A stretch of 64,000 bases of DNA from Asanoa iriomotensis (GCF_016862515.1 NZ_BONC01000003.1:62001-126000), one strand, 5' to 3'; positions 16,366 to 25,269 are shown, counted from the first letter of the stretch. A program made the numbers and translations. The notes: generated by a model from the letters alone, not told the origin.

Positions 16366-17388
16366 GTGGGAATCTTCAAGCGCGCCGAGGCCGCGCCCAG
16401 CATCGTGGTCGACACGCATCCGGCGCAGGACGACGAAGCGCTGCGCAAGGCCCATGACGACCTCGTCGGCGGCGGTGACTGGGCGGCCGCCCGCGACCTG
16501 ATGGCGTCGGCGGCCGGCGACGAGTACAGGCGGTCGCGCTACGCGTGGGTGCTCTCCGAGGCGACGCTCGGCACGCCAAGCCCGGACCAGCCCGTGGAGG
16601 AGGCGACCTGGGTCGACGCCTGGGCCCGCGCGGAGCCTGACAACCCCGACGCCCTTCTGGTCCGTGGCCGGTCGCTGATCAGCCGGGCCTGGGAGGTGCG
16701 TGGCAGCGGCTGGGCCTCCACGGTCGGCCGTGACGCCGGCGCGGAGTTCCAGCGCCTGCTGGTGCTCGCCGTGCCGATCTACGAGCGGGCCGTGAGCCTC
16801 GCGCCCGCCGACCCCATGCCCTGGGCGCATCGCCTGCTGCTCGCGACCGCGCTCAACGCCCCGCGTGACCATGTGGAGCGCTGCTGGGCCGAGGTGGTCG
16901 CGCGGGACCCGGGCCACGTCGAGGCGCACAACATGAAGTTCATGTACCTCTGCCACAAGTGGCACGGCTCCCACGAGGAGATGTTCGCGTTCGCGCGCCA
17001 GGCCGCCGCGACCGCGCCGGACGGGTCGCCGTTGCTGGCGCTGCCGCTGGCGGCGTCCGCCGAGTGGGCGATGTGGATGATGCGCCGCGAGCTGTCGGTC
17101 AAGCAGTCGGTTGCCGTGACCCGCTACTGGCGACGCGACCCGGTGGTGCAGGCCGAGCTCGACGCGGCCCTGCAGCGGTGGTTCGCCCGGCCCAACCGCC
17201 GGGACGGCTGGCACGGCGACCTCAACTATCTGGCCTACGCGCTCTACAAGGCCGACCGGCACGCCGACAACAAGGCCGTGTTCGCCGCGATCGGTCCCTA
17301 CATGGTCGATCCACCGTGGACCTGGGCGGCGGAGAAGACCCCGGAAGCCGCGTTCGTCAAGGCGCGGGCCAAGGCACTCAAGGCCTGA
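16366..17388 (+). CDS. Conserved-looking 340-residue protein with helical repeat character
   Basis: The start is a GTG with AAGG about nine bases upstream. The protein is soluble, rich in Ala, Trp and Arg, and built of helices with TPR-like spacing (for example LRKAHDDLVGGGDWAAARDL, IYERAVSLAPADPMPWAHRL, VARDPGHVEAHNMKFMYLCH). I do not recognise a catalytic motif. The layout resembles the hypothetical proteins of actinomycetes that average workload-like repeats, often annotated only as DUF or tetratricopeptide-like. It follows the winged-helix gene by 18 bases and is probably in the same operon. Confidence 0.65.
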   Translation: MGIFKRAEAAPSIVVDTHPAQDDEALRKAHDDLVGGGDWAAARDLMASAAGDEYRRSRYAWVLSEATLGTPSPDQPVEEATWVDAWARAEPDNPDALLVRGRSLISRAWEVRGSGWASTVGRDAGAEFQRLLVLAVPIYERAVSLAPADPMPWAHRLLLATALNAPRDHVERCWAEVVARDPGHVEAHNMKFMYLCHKWHGSHEEMFAFARQAAATAPDGSPLLALPLAASAEWAMWMMRRELSVKQSVAVTRYWRRDPVVQAELDAALQRWFARPNRRDGWHGDLNYLAYALYKADRHADNKAVFAAIGPYMVDPPWTWAAEKTPEAAFVKARAKALKA

Positions 17389-17395
17389 CGCGCGC

Positions 17396-18391
17396 TCAGG
17401 AGGCGGGGCCGCGGGTGAGCTTGTCGCGCCACCACGGCGTTTCGACGAAGCCGCGGCGCAGGACCAACAGGACCACGCTTGCCGTCCACCCTTGCACGCC
17501 TTCCAGGCGGCCGAGCGTGTTGGTGGTGAACGCGAACAGGTCTTCGGTGGTCGGCAGTATCAGCTCGCACATCAGCGCGTTGTGGCTCAGCATCGCGGCT
17601 ACGTAGCGGACACCCCGATAACTCGCGAGGGTACGCGCGACCGTCTCCACGAACGCCGGTGCGACGGTGATGTTGAGTATCACCTCGGACTCGAAGCCCA
17701 TCGCGGCGGCCGGCACCAGGGTGGTGACCTGGAGACAGCCCCGGCCGAGCAGGGTCTCGAAGCGGCGCCGCACGGTGCTCTCGTTGAGGCCTATGGCGGT
17801 GGCGACGGTGCGGAAGCTGGCCCGGCCGTCCTCGCGCATGAGCTCGACGATCTGGTGGTCGACGTCGTCGAAGTGGCCCGGGTCGCACTGGTGCGCCTCG
17901 GCGACCGTGTCCGGTGGCTGGTCGGTGAGCAGCTGCCGGGACCAGTCGCTGGCCACCTTGTAGACGTGCAGCGTGAGGTCGGTGTCGCAGCGCTGCACGC
18001 CGTCGATCGCGAGGATCTCGTCGACGATGCGGGAGAGCAGCGAGTCCTCGCGCCGCAGGTTGAGCTCGGCGAGGATGTCGTACGGCCCGGTGACCAGCCC
18101 GAGGAAACGCAGGTCGCGATGGTGGACCAGCTCGTCGAGGACCTCGAACTGGGTGCCGGGTGCGCAGGTGATGCGCAGGACGAACAGGTCCGCCGGCCCG
18201 GGATGGTTGTTGCGGGGCACGGCGGCGACGCTGACGACGCCGTCGCGCAGCAGCGCCTGGCCGCGCCGCGCGACGGTCGCCACGGAGCTGCCGGACAGCT
18301 CCGCGATCTCCGTCCAGCTGGCGCGGCCGTCGCTCTGCAGCGCCGCGACGATCCGGCGGTCGAGCTCGTCGAGGGGGCCGTTAGCGGTCAT
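17396..18391 (-). CDS. Double-domain Lrp/AsnC family transcriptional regulator
   Basis: This 331-residue protein contains two tandem Lrp/AsnC units, where most family members have one (about 150 residues). Unit 1 spans about 8-160, with LDELDRRIVAALQSDGRASW and a RAM-type ligand domain. Unit 2 spans about 175-325, with DDVDHQIVELMREDGRASFR and ESTVRRRFETLLGRG. The start at MTANGPLD overlaps the upstream hydrolase gene by 11 bases. It is the last gene of the leftward peptide-utilisation operon, so it probably senses an amino acid or peptide product and controls that locus. Confidence 0.87.
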   Translation of the reverse strand: MTANGPLDELDRRIVAALQSDGRASWTEIAELSGSSVATVARRGQALLRDGVVSVAAVPRNNHPGPADLFVLRITCAPGTQFEVLDELVHHRDLRFLGLVTGPYDILAELNLRREDSLLSRIVDEILAIDGVQRCDTDLTLHVYKVASDWSRQLLTDQPPDTVAEAHQCDPGHFDDVDHQIVELMREDGRASFRTVATAIGLNESTVRRRFETLLGRGCLQVTTLVPAAAMGFESEVILNITVAPAFVETVARTLASYRGVRYVAAMLSHNALMCELILPTTEDLFAFTTNTLGRLEGVQGWTASVVLLVLRRGFVETPWWRDKLTRGPAS

Positions 18392-19226
18392 CCGCACCGA
18401 CCTCGTGCAAGAACGAGCGCACCGTTTGCCGCCACAGCTCCGCCTCCTCGACCTGTGGGGAGTGACCGGACTTCTCGAACACGACCAGCCTAGCGTTGGG
18501 GATCATCGATGCGATGACCTCGCTGCTCGCCACCGGGGTGATCCAGTCGTCGCGGCCGACAGTCACCAGCGTCGGACAAGTGATCTTGTGGAGCTGGGCC
18601 TTGATGTCGTAGTTGGGGATGTTAACCGAGAAGGCGTAGTTGTGCGTCTGGTAGCGGTACGGCGTCGCCTCGACCTTCTCGATCACCTTGGCGGGGTCGT
18701 AGACGTGGTCGTACAACGGCAGGATCTCCCGCCAGCAGTCGCGCAGGTCGTCGTCGTCCCAGACCGTGCCGTCGTTGATCCGGTCGAACTTCGGCAGGTC
18801 GATGGTCACGCGATCAGAGGAGAGCGCGTTGGCCCGCGCGGCCTTGTCGTTCTCGTGGTCGGCCGAGGTGTCGCGCAGCACCAGCGCGCGCACCCGTGAC
18901 GGATGGCGGATCGCGTACTCCATCGAGATGAAACCGCCGTAGGAGCCGCCGGCCATCACGAACGACTCGACGCCGGCCCATTCCCGCAGACCGTCCACGT
19001 CGGCCACCCACTGCTCGTGGCTGAACGGCGGGTTGCCTTCGCTGACGCCGGATCCGCGCGCGTCGAAGACGATGACCCGGAACGTGTCGGCGAACGGCGC
19101 GAACGTGGCGCGCGGTTCGGCCCGGGAGCCGAGGCCCGGCGCACCGTGGTGCGCGATCAGCACCGGTGCGTCGTCGGCGCCGAAGACCTCGACCTCGAGC
19201 TCGTTGTCGTTGATTCTCAGCCGCAC
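18381..19226 (-). CDS. Alpha/beta hydrolase, proline iminopeptidase-like
   Basis: This 281-residue protein has HHGAPGLGSRAEPR (oxyanion region), DARGSGVSEGNPPF, the nucleophile elbow GGSYGGF and the terminal KSGHSPQVEE with catalytic His. These match the proline iminopeptidase/prolyl aminopeptidase branch of the S33 family, which removes N-terminal Pro or acts on small amides. I chose the GTG start at 19226 because GGAAGGA lies seven bases before it. This also leaves a short gap to the M24 gene, whereas the longer frame would overlap it. The gene is the sixth in the leftward Dpp operon, which supports a role in cleaving imported peptides. Confidence 0.82.
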   Translation of the reverse strand: MRLRINDNELEVEVFGADDAPVLIAHHGAPGLGSRAEPRATFAPFADTFRVIVFDARGSGVSEGNPPFSHEQWVADVDGLREWAGVESFVMAGGSYGGFISMEYAIRHPSRVRALVLRDTSADHENDKAARANALSSDRVTIDLPKFDRINDGTVWDDDDLRDCWREILPLYDHVYDPAKVIEKVEATPYRYQTHNYAFSVNIPNYDIKAQLHKITCPTLVTVGRDDWITPVASSEVIASMIPNARLVVFEKSGHSPQVEEAELWRQTVRSFLHEVGADDR

Positions 19227-19242
19227 GGGAGTTCCTTCCAGA

Positions 19243-20418
19243 TCAGAGCGAGATGACGATGTCGTCGAGACCACGGGGGTACGAGGTGAAGGGCCGTGCG
19301 CCGTCCTCGGTGATCAGCATCGAGTCGGAGATGCGGTAGCCGGCGTGGCCCGGGATGTAGATGCCCGGCTCGTTGGAGACGACCATGCCGGCCGCGAGCG
19401 GGGTGTCGTCTCCGTCGGAGAGCCACGGTGCCTCGTGCATGCCGACGCCGATGCCGTGCCCCTGCCGGTGGCGCAGGAACTGGGCGAGCCCGGCGTCGCG
19501 GATCACGTCGAGGCAGATCCGGTTGGCCTCCGAGCACGGCAGGCCGGGCTTGAGTGCCGCCCCGCCGACGGCCTGCGCCTCCCGCACCGCTTGGTAGTAG
19601 CGGCGCTGTTCCTCGCTCGGCTCTCCGAGGATGAACGTTCTTTCTCCTTCGACGAACCGGCCGCCGACCGCGCAGCCGAGCGAGAGCATGAACGTCTCGC
19701 CCGGCTGAAGCCGGTGCCCGGAAGGCAGGGCGTGCGGGCGGGCGCTGTTCGCGCCCGAGTAGACCAGCCCGCCGGCGAGGAACGAGACCACGACGACCTC
19801 GGCGTGGTCGGCGTACATCGTGGACGTGCCGACGGTGCCGATGTGCGCGGCGATCTCGGCCTCGCTGGGTAGCTCACCGCCCGCCGTGATGGCCTCCTCG
19901 ACGAGGGCGCGCCCGGCGACGAGCATGAGGTCGGTGATCCGGGCCGCCTCGGCGTGCAGAGCGACCTCCTCGGGCCGCTTGACGTAGCGCGCGTGCATGA
20001 CGACTTCGGACCGCACCAACTCGGCGTGCGGGAAGGCAGCCCGGAGCTGGTCGAGCCGTTCGACGCTGAGGCCGCCGGAGTAACCGATCCGCCCCCGGAC
20101 AACCGCGGCCGCCCCGAGGTAGCTGATCGGCGACTTCAGCCCCGGAAACTCGGGATACGCGACCAGCTCCGCGGCCGCGTGCTGGGCGAGCGCGTACTCC
20201 CGCTCCAGCTCCGGCACGAGCAGCAGCGTCGGCCCGTCCCGCGGCACCAGCACCACCGCGGGCCGCTCGTTGGGGTGGTGGAAGAACCCGGTCAGGTAGG
20301 CGACGTCGTCGTGGTGGTCGGCGACGACCGCGTCGAGCCCTTCCGCCGCCAACGCGGCCCGGATGTCCTGTTGGAGAGCCGCGTAGAAGGCGGCCGGCAG
20401 CCGTTGAGTGTCCAGCAT
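19243..20418 (-). CDS. M24 family (Xaa-Pro aminopeptidase/creatinase-like) protein with altered metal site
   Basis: This 391-residue protein has a creatinase N-terminal domain (about 10-145) and a pita-bread C-terminal domain (about 155-385). In metal-dependent M24 peptidases the ligands are Asp, Asp, His, Glu, Glu. Here the matching positions are Ser246 (MLSLGCA), Glu257 (FVEGERTF), His321 (RQGHGIGVGMHE), Glu350 (NEPGIYIPG) and Ser364 (YRISDSML). The classical dinuclear site is therefore incomplete, as in the metal-free creatinase branch. It may hydrolyse a C-N bond of a small amide or act with one metal. It sits between the dipeptide permease and the iminopeptidase-like gene, with 3- and 16-base gaps. 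Confidence 0.82.
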   Translation of the reverse strand: MLDTQRLPAAFYAALQQDIRAALAAEGLDAVVADHHDDVAYLTGFFHHPNERPAVVLVPRDGPTLLLVPELEREYALAQHAAAELVAYPEFPGLKSPISYLGAAAVVRGRIGYSGGLSVERLDQLRAAFPHAELVRSEVVMHARYVKRPEEVALHAEAARITDLMLVAGRALVEEAITAGGELPSEAEIAAHIGTVGTSTMYADHAEVVVVSFLAGGLVYSGANSARPHALPSGHRLQPGETFMLSLGCAVGGRFVEGERTFILGEPSEEQRRYYQAVREAQAVGGAALKPGLPCSEANRICLDVIRDAGLAQFLRHRQGHGIGVGMHEAPWLSDGDDTPLAAGMVVSNEPGIYIPGHAGYRISDSMLITEDGARPFTSYPRGLDDIVISL

Positions 20419-20421
20419 GGA

Positions 20422-21303
20422 CTAGTCCTCCCGGGCGCGCGGGTTGCGCGCGTCGTTGTACGCGATCGAGATGAGGGTGGCCGAGACGACGAGCAGGAGC
20501 ATCGCCAGCGACGGGAACAACGTGGTCCACCAGGCGCTCTGCATCGCACCGGACTGCTGTGCGTCGTAGAGGATCCGGCCCCAGGACCAGCTGTTGGGGT
20601 CGCCGAGACCGAGGAACGCCAGGCCGGCGGCGGAGAGCACGGCGCGCGACGCGGTGAGCACGACCGAGACGACGATGACCGGCGCGACCGCGGGCAGCAG
20701 GTGCTTGCGGATGATCCAGAACGAGGAGCCGCCGGTCAGCTTGGCGGCGTCCATGTAGGGCAGCCGGACCACCGAGAGCGCCTGCGACCGGACGACCCGG
20801 GTCACCTCCGGCCACGAGAAGAACGCGATGACCAGGACGAGCGTGATCAGGCTCGGCCCGGCGAGCGCCGCGACGAGGATCATCAGGGGGAGTACGGGCA
20901 GCGACAGGCACAGGTCGACGATCGTGCCGATGACCGCGTCGGCCTTGGGGAAGTAGGCGCCGAGCACGGCGACCACGACACCGATGGCGATCGCGAGGGC
21001 CGACGAGAGGGCGGCGATCACGATGCTGAGCCGGGCTCCCCAGACCACCTCGGCGAAGATGTCGCGCCCGAGGCTGTCGGTGCCGAACCAGTGCGCGCCG
21101 GACGGGCCCTGGAGCACCGCGTCGCCGTACCCGCTGGGATATTCGGCGATCAGCGGCGCGCAGATGGCGACGACCACCAGCACCACCAGGATGCCGACGG
21201 ACACCATGCCGAGCGGGTTGCGGCGGAAGGCCGCCCAGGTCGCCCGGGCCGCGGTGACCTGGTCGTTGGTGACGCTGTCGAGACCGGCAACAGTTGTCGT
21301 CAT
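20422..21303 (-). CDS. dppC: Peptide ABC transporter permease, DppC type
   Basis: This 293-residue inner-membrane permease has one N-terminal helix (GMVSVGILVVLVVVAICAP), then HWFGTDSLGRDIFAEVVWGARLS, the DppC signature, and five further helices. The cytoplasmic EAA loop reads MDAAKLTGGSSFWIIRKHLLP. Its ATG overlaps the DppB stop (ATGA), so the two permeases are translationally coupled. It forms the translocation pore with DppB. Confidence 0.92.
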   Translation of the reverse strand: MTTTVAGLDSVTNDQVTAARATWAAFRRNPLGMVSVGILVVLVVVAICAPLIAEYPSGYGDAVLQGPSGAHWFGTDSLGRDIFAEVVWGARLSIVIAALSSALAIAIGVVVAVLGAYFPKADAVIGTIVDLCLSLPVLPLMILVAALAGPSLITLVLVIAFFSWPEVTRVVRSQALSVVRLPYMDAAKLTGGSSFWIIRKHLLPAVAPVIVVSVVLTASRAVLSAAGLAFLGLGDPNSWSWGRILYDAQQSGAMQSAWWTTLFPSLAMLLLVVSATLISIAYNDARNPRARED

Positions 21304-22265
21304 GCCGTCCTCACTCTCGGGTCGAGCACGCCGTAGGCCAGGTCCGTCAGCATGTTGGCGATCACGACGGTCAGCGCGAGCAGCACGAACGCGCCCTGCA
21401 GGACCGGGAAGTCGAGCTGGGTGACCGCTTCGTAGATGCCGCGCCCGATGCCGGGGTAGGCGAAGACGGTCTCGGTCAGCACCGCGCCGCCGACGAGATA
21501 GCCGAGTTGCAGGCCGATCAGCGTGGTGGTCGGCAGCAGCGCGTTGCGCAGCGCGTGCTTCCAGACGACCTTGCGGTTGGGCATGCCTTTCGCCCGGGCG
21601 AGCACGCAGTAGTCCTCGCCGAGCGCGTCGATGAGCGTGGAGCGCAGCGTCAGCACGTACGAGCCGAGTTGGACCAGCATCAGGCTGACGCACGGCAGGA
21701 CGAGGTGCTTGGCGACGTCGAGGTACCACGCCGCGCCGTACACGCCGGGGGAGTAGGAGCCGCCGATCGGCAGCAGATGTAGCTGGAGGCCGAGGAAGAA
21801 CAGCAGGAAGATGCCGACGCTCGGCACGAACAGGGACTGCCCGATGACGCCACCGACCTGGGTGAACCGGTCGAGGAAGCCGCGGGGCCGGGTCGCGGCC
21901 AGCACCCCGAGCGGGATGCCGACCGCGACCGTGAGCAGCAGAGAGGAGAAGGTCAGCAGCAGGGTCCACGGAAGGCGCTCCATGAGGACCTCGGTGACCG
22001 GGACCTGCCGGGCGAACGAGATGCCCAGGTTGCCGTGCAGGAGCTGCCAGAGGTACTTGCCGTACTGGACGAACAGCGGATCGTCCAGGCCGTACTGGCT
22101 CAACAGCTCCAACCGCGCCGCCGGCGTCATGTTCGGGCTGGCCACCGCGAGCGCGGGGTCGCCCGGCAGGAGCCGGAGGAGCAGGAAGGTGACCGTGACC
22201 GCGAACCACACGGTCAGCAGCGCCCTGCCGATCCGGCGCGCCGTGAATCGGACAACCTGGGTCAT
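21300..22265 (-). CDS. dppB: Peptide ABC transporter permease, DppB type
   Basis: This 321-residue permease begins with the typical VRFTARRIGRALLTVWFAVT helix. It contains the family phrase LRLLPGDPA and six membrane segments, and ends with the EAA loop (ARAKGMPNRKVVWKHALRNA) and FAYPGIGRGIYEAVTQLDFP, characteristic of DppB/OppB. It follows the substrate-binding protein gene by 12 bases. Confidence 0.93.
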   Translation of the reverse strand: MTQVVRFTARRIGRALLTVWFAVTVTFLLLRLLPGDPALAVASPNMTPAARLELLSQYGLDDPLFVQYGKYLWQLLHGNLGISFARQVPVTEVLMERLPWTLLLTFSSLLLTVAVGIPLGVLAATRPRGFLDRFTQVGGVIGQSLFVPSVGIFLLFFLGLQLHLLPIGGSYSPGVYGAAWYLDVAKHLVLPCVSLMLVQLGSYVLTLRSTLIDALGEDYCVLARAKGMPNRKVVWKHALRNALLPTTTLIGLQLGYLVGGAVLTETVFAYPGIGRGIYEAVTQLDFPVLQGAFVLLALTVVIANMLTDLAYGVLDPRVRTA

Positions 22266-22277
22266 CTCAGTTCTCCG

Positions 22278-23867
22278 TCAGCTCTTCTTGGCGTTCGCGA
22301 GCGACTGCGGGTCGACGACCGACAGCAGCTCACTGGGCTTGACGACGAAGCCGCTCCACTTGTCGCTGTGCGCGACGTAGAGGTTCTGCATGTACATGAC
22401 GTTGTCGTAGACGTTGTCCCGGACCAGCTTGGCCGCCTGCTGCACGAACTGCTTCTGCGCGGCCTTGTCGGTGGTGCCCTGCGCCTGGGTGATCAGCGAG
22501 TTGAGCGCCGGGTCGTCGACCAGCGTGTAGTTGATCGCCCCACCGGGGAGGTAGGTCAACGCCATGTTGGTCGTCGGGTCGTCCATGATCGCGAAGTTGC
22601 CGGCGTAGATGTCGTACTCACCCGCGTCGGTCTTGGCGAGGTAGGTGTTGCGGTCCATGCCCTGCAGGTTGATCGTGATGCCGGCCTTGGCCGCGTCGTC
22701 CTTGACCAGGTTGGCCCACTGCGAGGTCACCGCGTCCTGCAACGAGTAGATCATCGTCAGCGTCAGCGGCTTGCCTGGGCCGTAGCCGGCCTCGGTCAGG
22801 AGCTGCTTCGACTTCTCGACGTCGAACTCGTACTCCTTGCTCGTGGGGTCGGCGAACTCCTTGAGCACCGGCGGGATCGGGCTCGACCCGGTGCTGACGC
22901 CCTGTCCCTGCAGCACGACCGAGCGGATCGCCTCGTAGTTGACGGCGTGCGCGAGCGCCTGCCGCACCTTGACGTCCGCGAGCGCCGGGTGCTTCATGTT
23001 GTACGTCATGTGCGCGTACCCGAGGCCCGGGATCTCCTGCACCTTGATGCCCGGCGTGCCCTGCAGGTTCTTGACCTGAGCCGGCGGCAGCGCGTTGGCG
23101 ATGAGGTCGACCTCACCGTTCTTCAGCGCCAGGATCTCGGTGTTGATGTCCGGGTACACCCGATAGACGATCTTGCTCACGACCGGCGTGTTGTTGGGCG
23201 CGAACGGGTACGGGGTGACCCGCTCCAGGGTGTAGCTCTGCCCCTTGGCGACGCTGGTGAGCTTGAACGGACCGGAGCTGACCCAGTCCTTGTCGTTGGC
23301 GAACTTCGCCACGTTGCCGCTCGGCTCGAAGACGTGCTTCGGGACGACGTTCATCCAGAAGCCGACCTCGGTCACCACCGTCGAGTCGGGCTTCTTGAGC
23401 TTGAGCTCGACGCGGGTCGGCGACGGCGCCGACGCCGAGTCCACATTGACCAGCTGGCCGTAGGTCGTGTTGCCGGCCGGCTTGTCGCGCAGGATCGAGT
23501 TGATGGTGAAGGCGACGTCGTCGGCCGTGACCGGCTTGCCGTCGCTCCACTTCATGTCGTCCCGCAGGTTCCAGAACGCGGTCGTCGGGTTGGTGAACCC
23601 GTAGTCCTTGGCCAGCAGCGGCGACTTGGCACCGTCGGCCGAGATGGACAGCAGCCGCGGGTACATCAGGCTGGTGATCCAGTTGTCGGTGCGGCTGTTG
23701 CCGATCAGGGGGTTGAAGTTGACGACGTCGGTGGTCGTCGCGATGGTCAGCGTGGCGTCGCTCGCCCCGCCGGCGTTGCTGCTATCGGGTGCGCTAGGGC
23801 TGCAGGCGCCCAGCGCGGCCATCGCCGCGACGGCGGCGACCGCGATCAGGGGGTGACGAAGGCGCAT
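22278..23867 (-). CDS. dppA: Peptide ABC transporter substrate-binding lipoprotein (SBP_bac_5)
   Basis: This 529-residue extracytoplasmic binding protein has a lipoprotein signal peptide with lipobox AALGAC and Cys22 as the acylated residue. The mature part shows SBP_bac_5 features: NFNPLIGNSRTDNWITSLMY, LAKDYGFTNPTTAFWNLRDD, VTADDVAFTINSIL and VKVRQALAHAVNYEAI. It captures di/oligopeptides or similar amide compounds for the DppBC pore. Its start follows the M19 dipeptidase stop without a gap. It is transcribed with the two permeases and three downstream hydrolases. Confidence 0.93.
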   Translation of the reverse strand: MRLRHPLIAVAAVAAMAALGACSPSAPDSSNAGGASDATLTIATTTDVVNFNPLIGNSRTDNWITSLMYPRLLSISADGAKSPLLAKDYGFTNPTTAFWNLRDDMKWSDGKPVTADDVAFTINSILRDKPAGNTTYGQLVNVDSASAPSPTRVELKLKKPDSTVVTEVGFWMNVVPKHVFEPSGNVAKFANDKDWVSSGPFKLTSVAKGQSYTLERVTPYPFAPNNTPVVSKIVYRVYPDINTEILALKNGEVDLIANALPPAQVKNLQGTPGIKVQEIPGLGYAHMTYNMKHPALADVKVRQALAHAVNYEAIRSVVLQGQGVSTGSSPIPPVLKEFADPTSKEYEFDVEKSKQLLTEAGYGPGKPLTLTMIYSLQDAVTSQWANLVKDDAAKAGITINLQGMDRNTYLAKTDAGEYDIYAGNFAIMDDPTTNMALTYLPGGAINYTLVDDPALNSLITQAQGTTDKAAQKQFVQQAAKLVRDNVYDNVMYMQNLYVAHSDKWSGFVVKPSELLSVVDPQSLANAKKS

Positions 23868-25076
23868 CTAGACCCAGACCTCCTCCAGGACGCGAATGGT
23901 GTTGCCGCCGACGACCTTGCGGATCTCGTCGTCCGAGTAGTCGTGGCTGACCAACCATCCGATGATGTTGTAGAAACACTCGGCCGGGTTCTCCAGGCCG
24001 TCGACGTACTCCACCTCGGGGAACTCCACGCGTCCGTGGGCCTCCTTTGTGGACAGGTTGCTCGCGAAAGCCTTGTGCAGGCCTACGTGGTCGCCGAACA
24101 GGGTGTCCGGCCCGAATGTGACGTGGTCGATGCCGATCAGGTCCACGCAGTGCGTGAAGTGGTCCATGACCGACTCGAGGGAGTGCCGCGGGTGGGCCGC
24201 GGACAGCGTGGTGTGCGGGGCGGCCTCGAGGCCGAGGACACCGCCGCGCTCGGCGCACGCCTTGATGACGGCGTCGGGCTTCATGCGGTTGGTCGGCCAC
24301 ACCTCGCGGGAGCCGCAGTGCGTGATGAACACCGGCTTCGTCGAGTGCTGGACGGTCTCCAGCGCGGTGCGGTCGCCGGAGTGCGAGATGTCGATGGCGA
24401 AGCCGAGCTTGTTCATCCGCTCGACGGCCTTCTCGCCGAAGTAGGTGAGGCCGCCGTCGCCGCGCTCCTTGAGGCCGCTGCCGAGGTAGTTGGACTCGGA
24501 GTAGGCGATGCCGATCTGGCGCACGCCGAAGCCGTAGAGCACGTCGAGCCGGTCGACCTCGTTCTCGATCGGCGTCGCGGCCTCCAGCGCGAAGACGTGT
24601 GCCATCCGGCCGGTCTCGTGCGCGTGGTAGATGTCCTTGAGCGTCTCGCCCTTGATGACGTAGTCCTGGTGCGCGATGTCGGCCATCCGCACGCCGAGGT
24701 CGAAGAGCACGTCCTGGTACTTCCAGCCGGCGTCGCTGGAGATGCAGCACGTGCCGTCCATGCCGTTGTCGAAGACCGCCGTCATGCCTGAGCGGGCCAG
24801 GCCCTTGTAGCCGGTGGGTTCGCGGCCCTGCCGGATGTGCTCGCGCAACTGGCCCATGTCCCGGGGGAAGACCTGTACGTGGTCGTGCAGCGAGATGACG
24901 ATCTCGTCGGTGAGCAGCTTGACGACCCGTTCGCGCTGGCTGTCGGAGAGCTCGAGGCCCTGGTAAGCCGGCACCCGGCTGATCTGCTCGGCGTACTCGA
25001 AGATCTTGAAGTCCTTGCCCGGCTCGAGATAGTCGTACGCCGTGTAGCCGGTGTAACGCTTCGCGCTTTCCAGCAT
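23868..25076 (-). CDS. M19 (renal/membrane dipeptidase family) amidohydrolase
   Basis: This 402-residue cytosolic protein (no signal peptide) has M19 family features: bridging Glu in FALEAATPIENEVD, LYGFGVRQIGIAYSESN, DISHSGDRTA and ITHCGSREVW with the two metal His residues, and FGPDTLF near the end. The N-terminal motif, normally H-x-D, reads H64-D-H66 in ISLHDHVQVF, so the second ligand is His instead of Asp. The ATG has AAGGAGG eight bases upstream and is the first gene of the leftward operon. The likely role is to split imported dipeptides or a dipeptide-like amide. Confidence 0.87.
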   Translation of the reverse strand: MLESAKRYTGYTAYDYLEPGKDFKIFEYAEQISRVPAYQGLELSDSQRERVVKLLTDEIVISLHDHVQVFPRDMGQLREHIRQGREPTGYKGLARSGMTAVFDNGMDGTCCISSDAGWKYQDVLFDLGVRMADIAHQDYVIKGETLKDIYHAHETGRMAHVFALEAATPIENEVDRLDVLYGFGVRQIGIAYSESNYLGSGLKERGDGGLTYFGEKAVERMNKLGFAIDISHSGDRTALETVQHSTKPVFITHCGSREVWPTNRMKPDAVIKACAERGGVLGLEAAPHTTLSAAHPRHSLESVMDHFTHCVDLIGIDHVTFGPDTLFGDHVGLHKAFASNLSTKEAHGRVEFPEVEYVDGLENPAECFYNIIGWLVSHDYSDDEIRKVVGGNTIRVLEEVWV

Positions 25077-25200
25077 CGAAGCCCTCCTTCTTGTTTCGCA
25101 GATTTCGTCGCCCGGCGCTCCGGTGGGAGCGATCATGCGTGGCGATGCATGGGAGGGTTGCAAAAATCCGGCGTCGAAGTCAAGATGCCAAAGAAGAACG

Positions 25201-25215
25201 GGCGTCATTGACGCC
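25201..25215. promoter_or_regulatory. Perfect 15-bp palindrome in the divergent dpp control region
   Basis: GGCGTCA-T-TGACGCC is an exact palindrome lying 55 bases before dppD and 125 bases before the leftward M19-dppABC operon. TTGACG (25208-25213) inside it could be a -35 box for the rightward operon. It is a strong operator candidate, most simply for the locus's own Lrp-type regulator. Confidence 0.6.
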
Positions 25216-25269
25216 AGTACGGCGAAGTACGGGCATGAACGTCCGTTTCGTTGCTGGGGAGAACACGCA

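Noticed and set aside
19243-20418. Identification of the M24 protein as ectoine hydrolase
   Set aside because: Size and Lrp-type neighbour fit loosely, but none of the other ectoine degradation genes (deacetylase, dehydratase-like, cyclodeaminase-like) is present; the neighbours are a peptide importer and peptidases.
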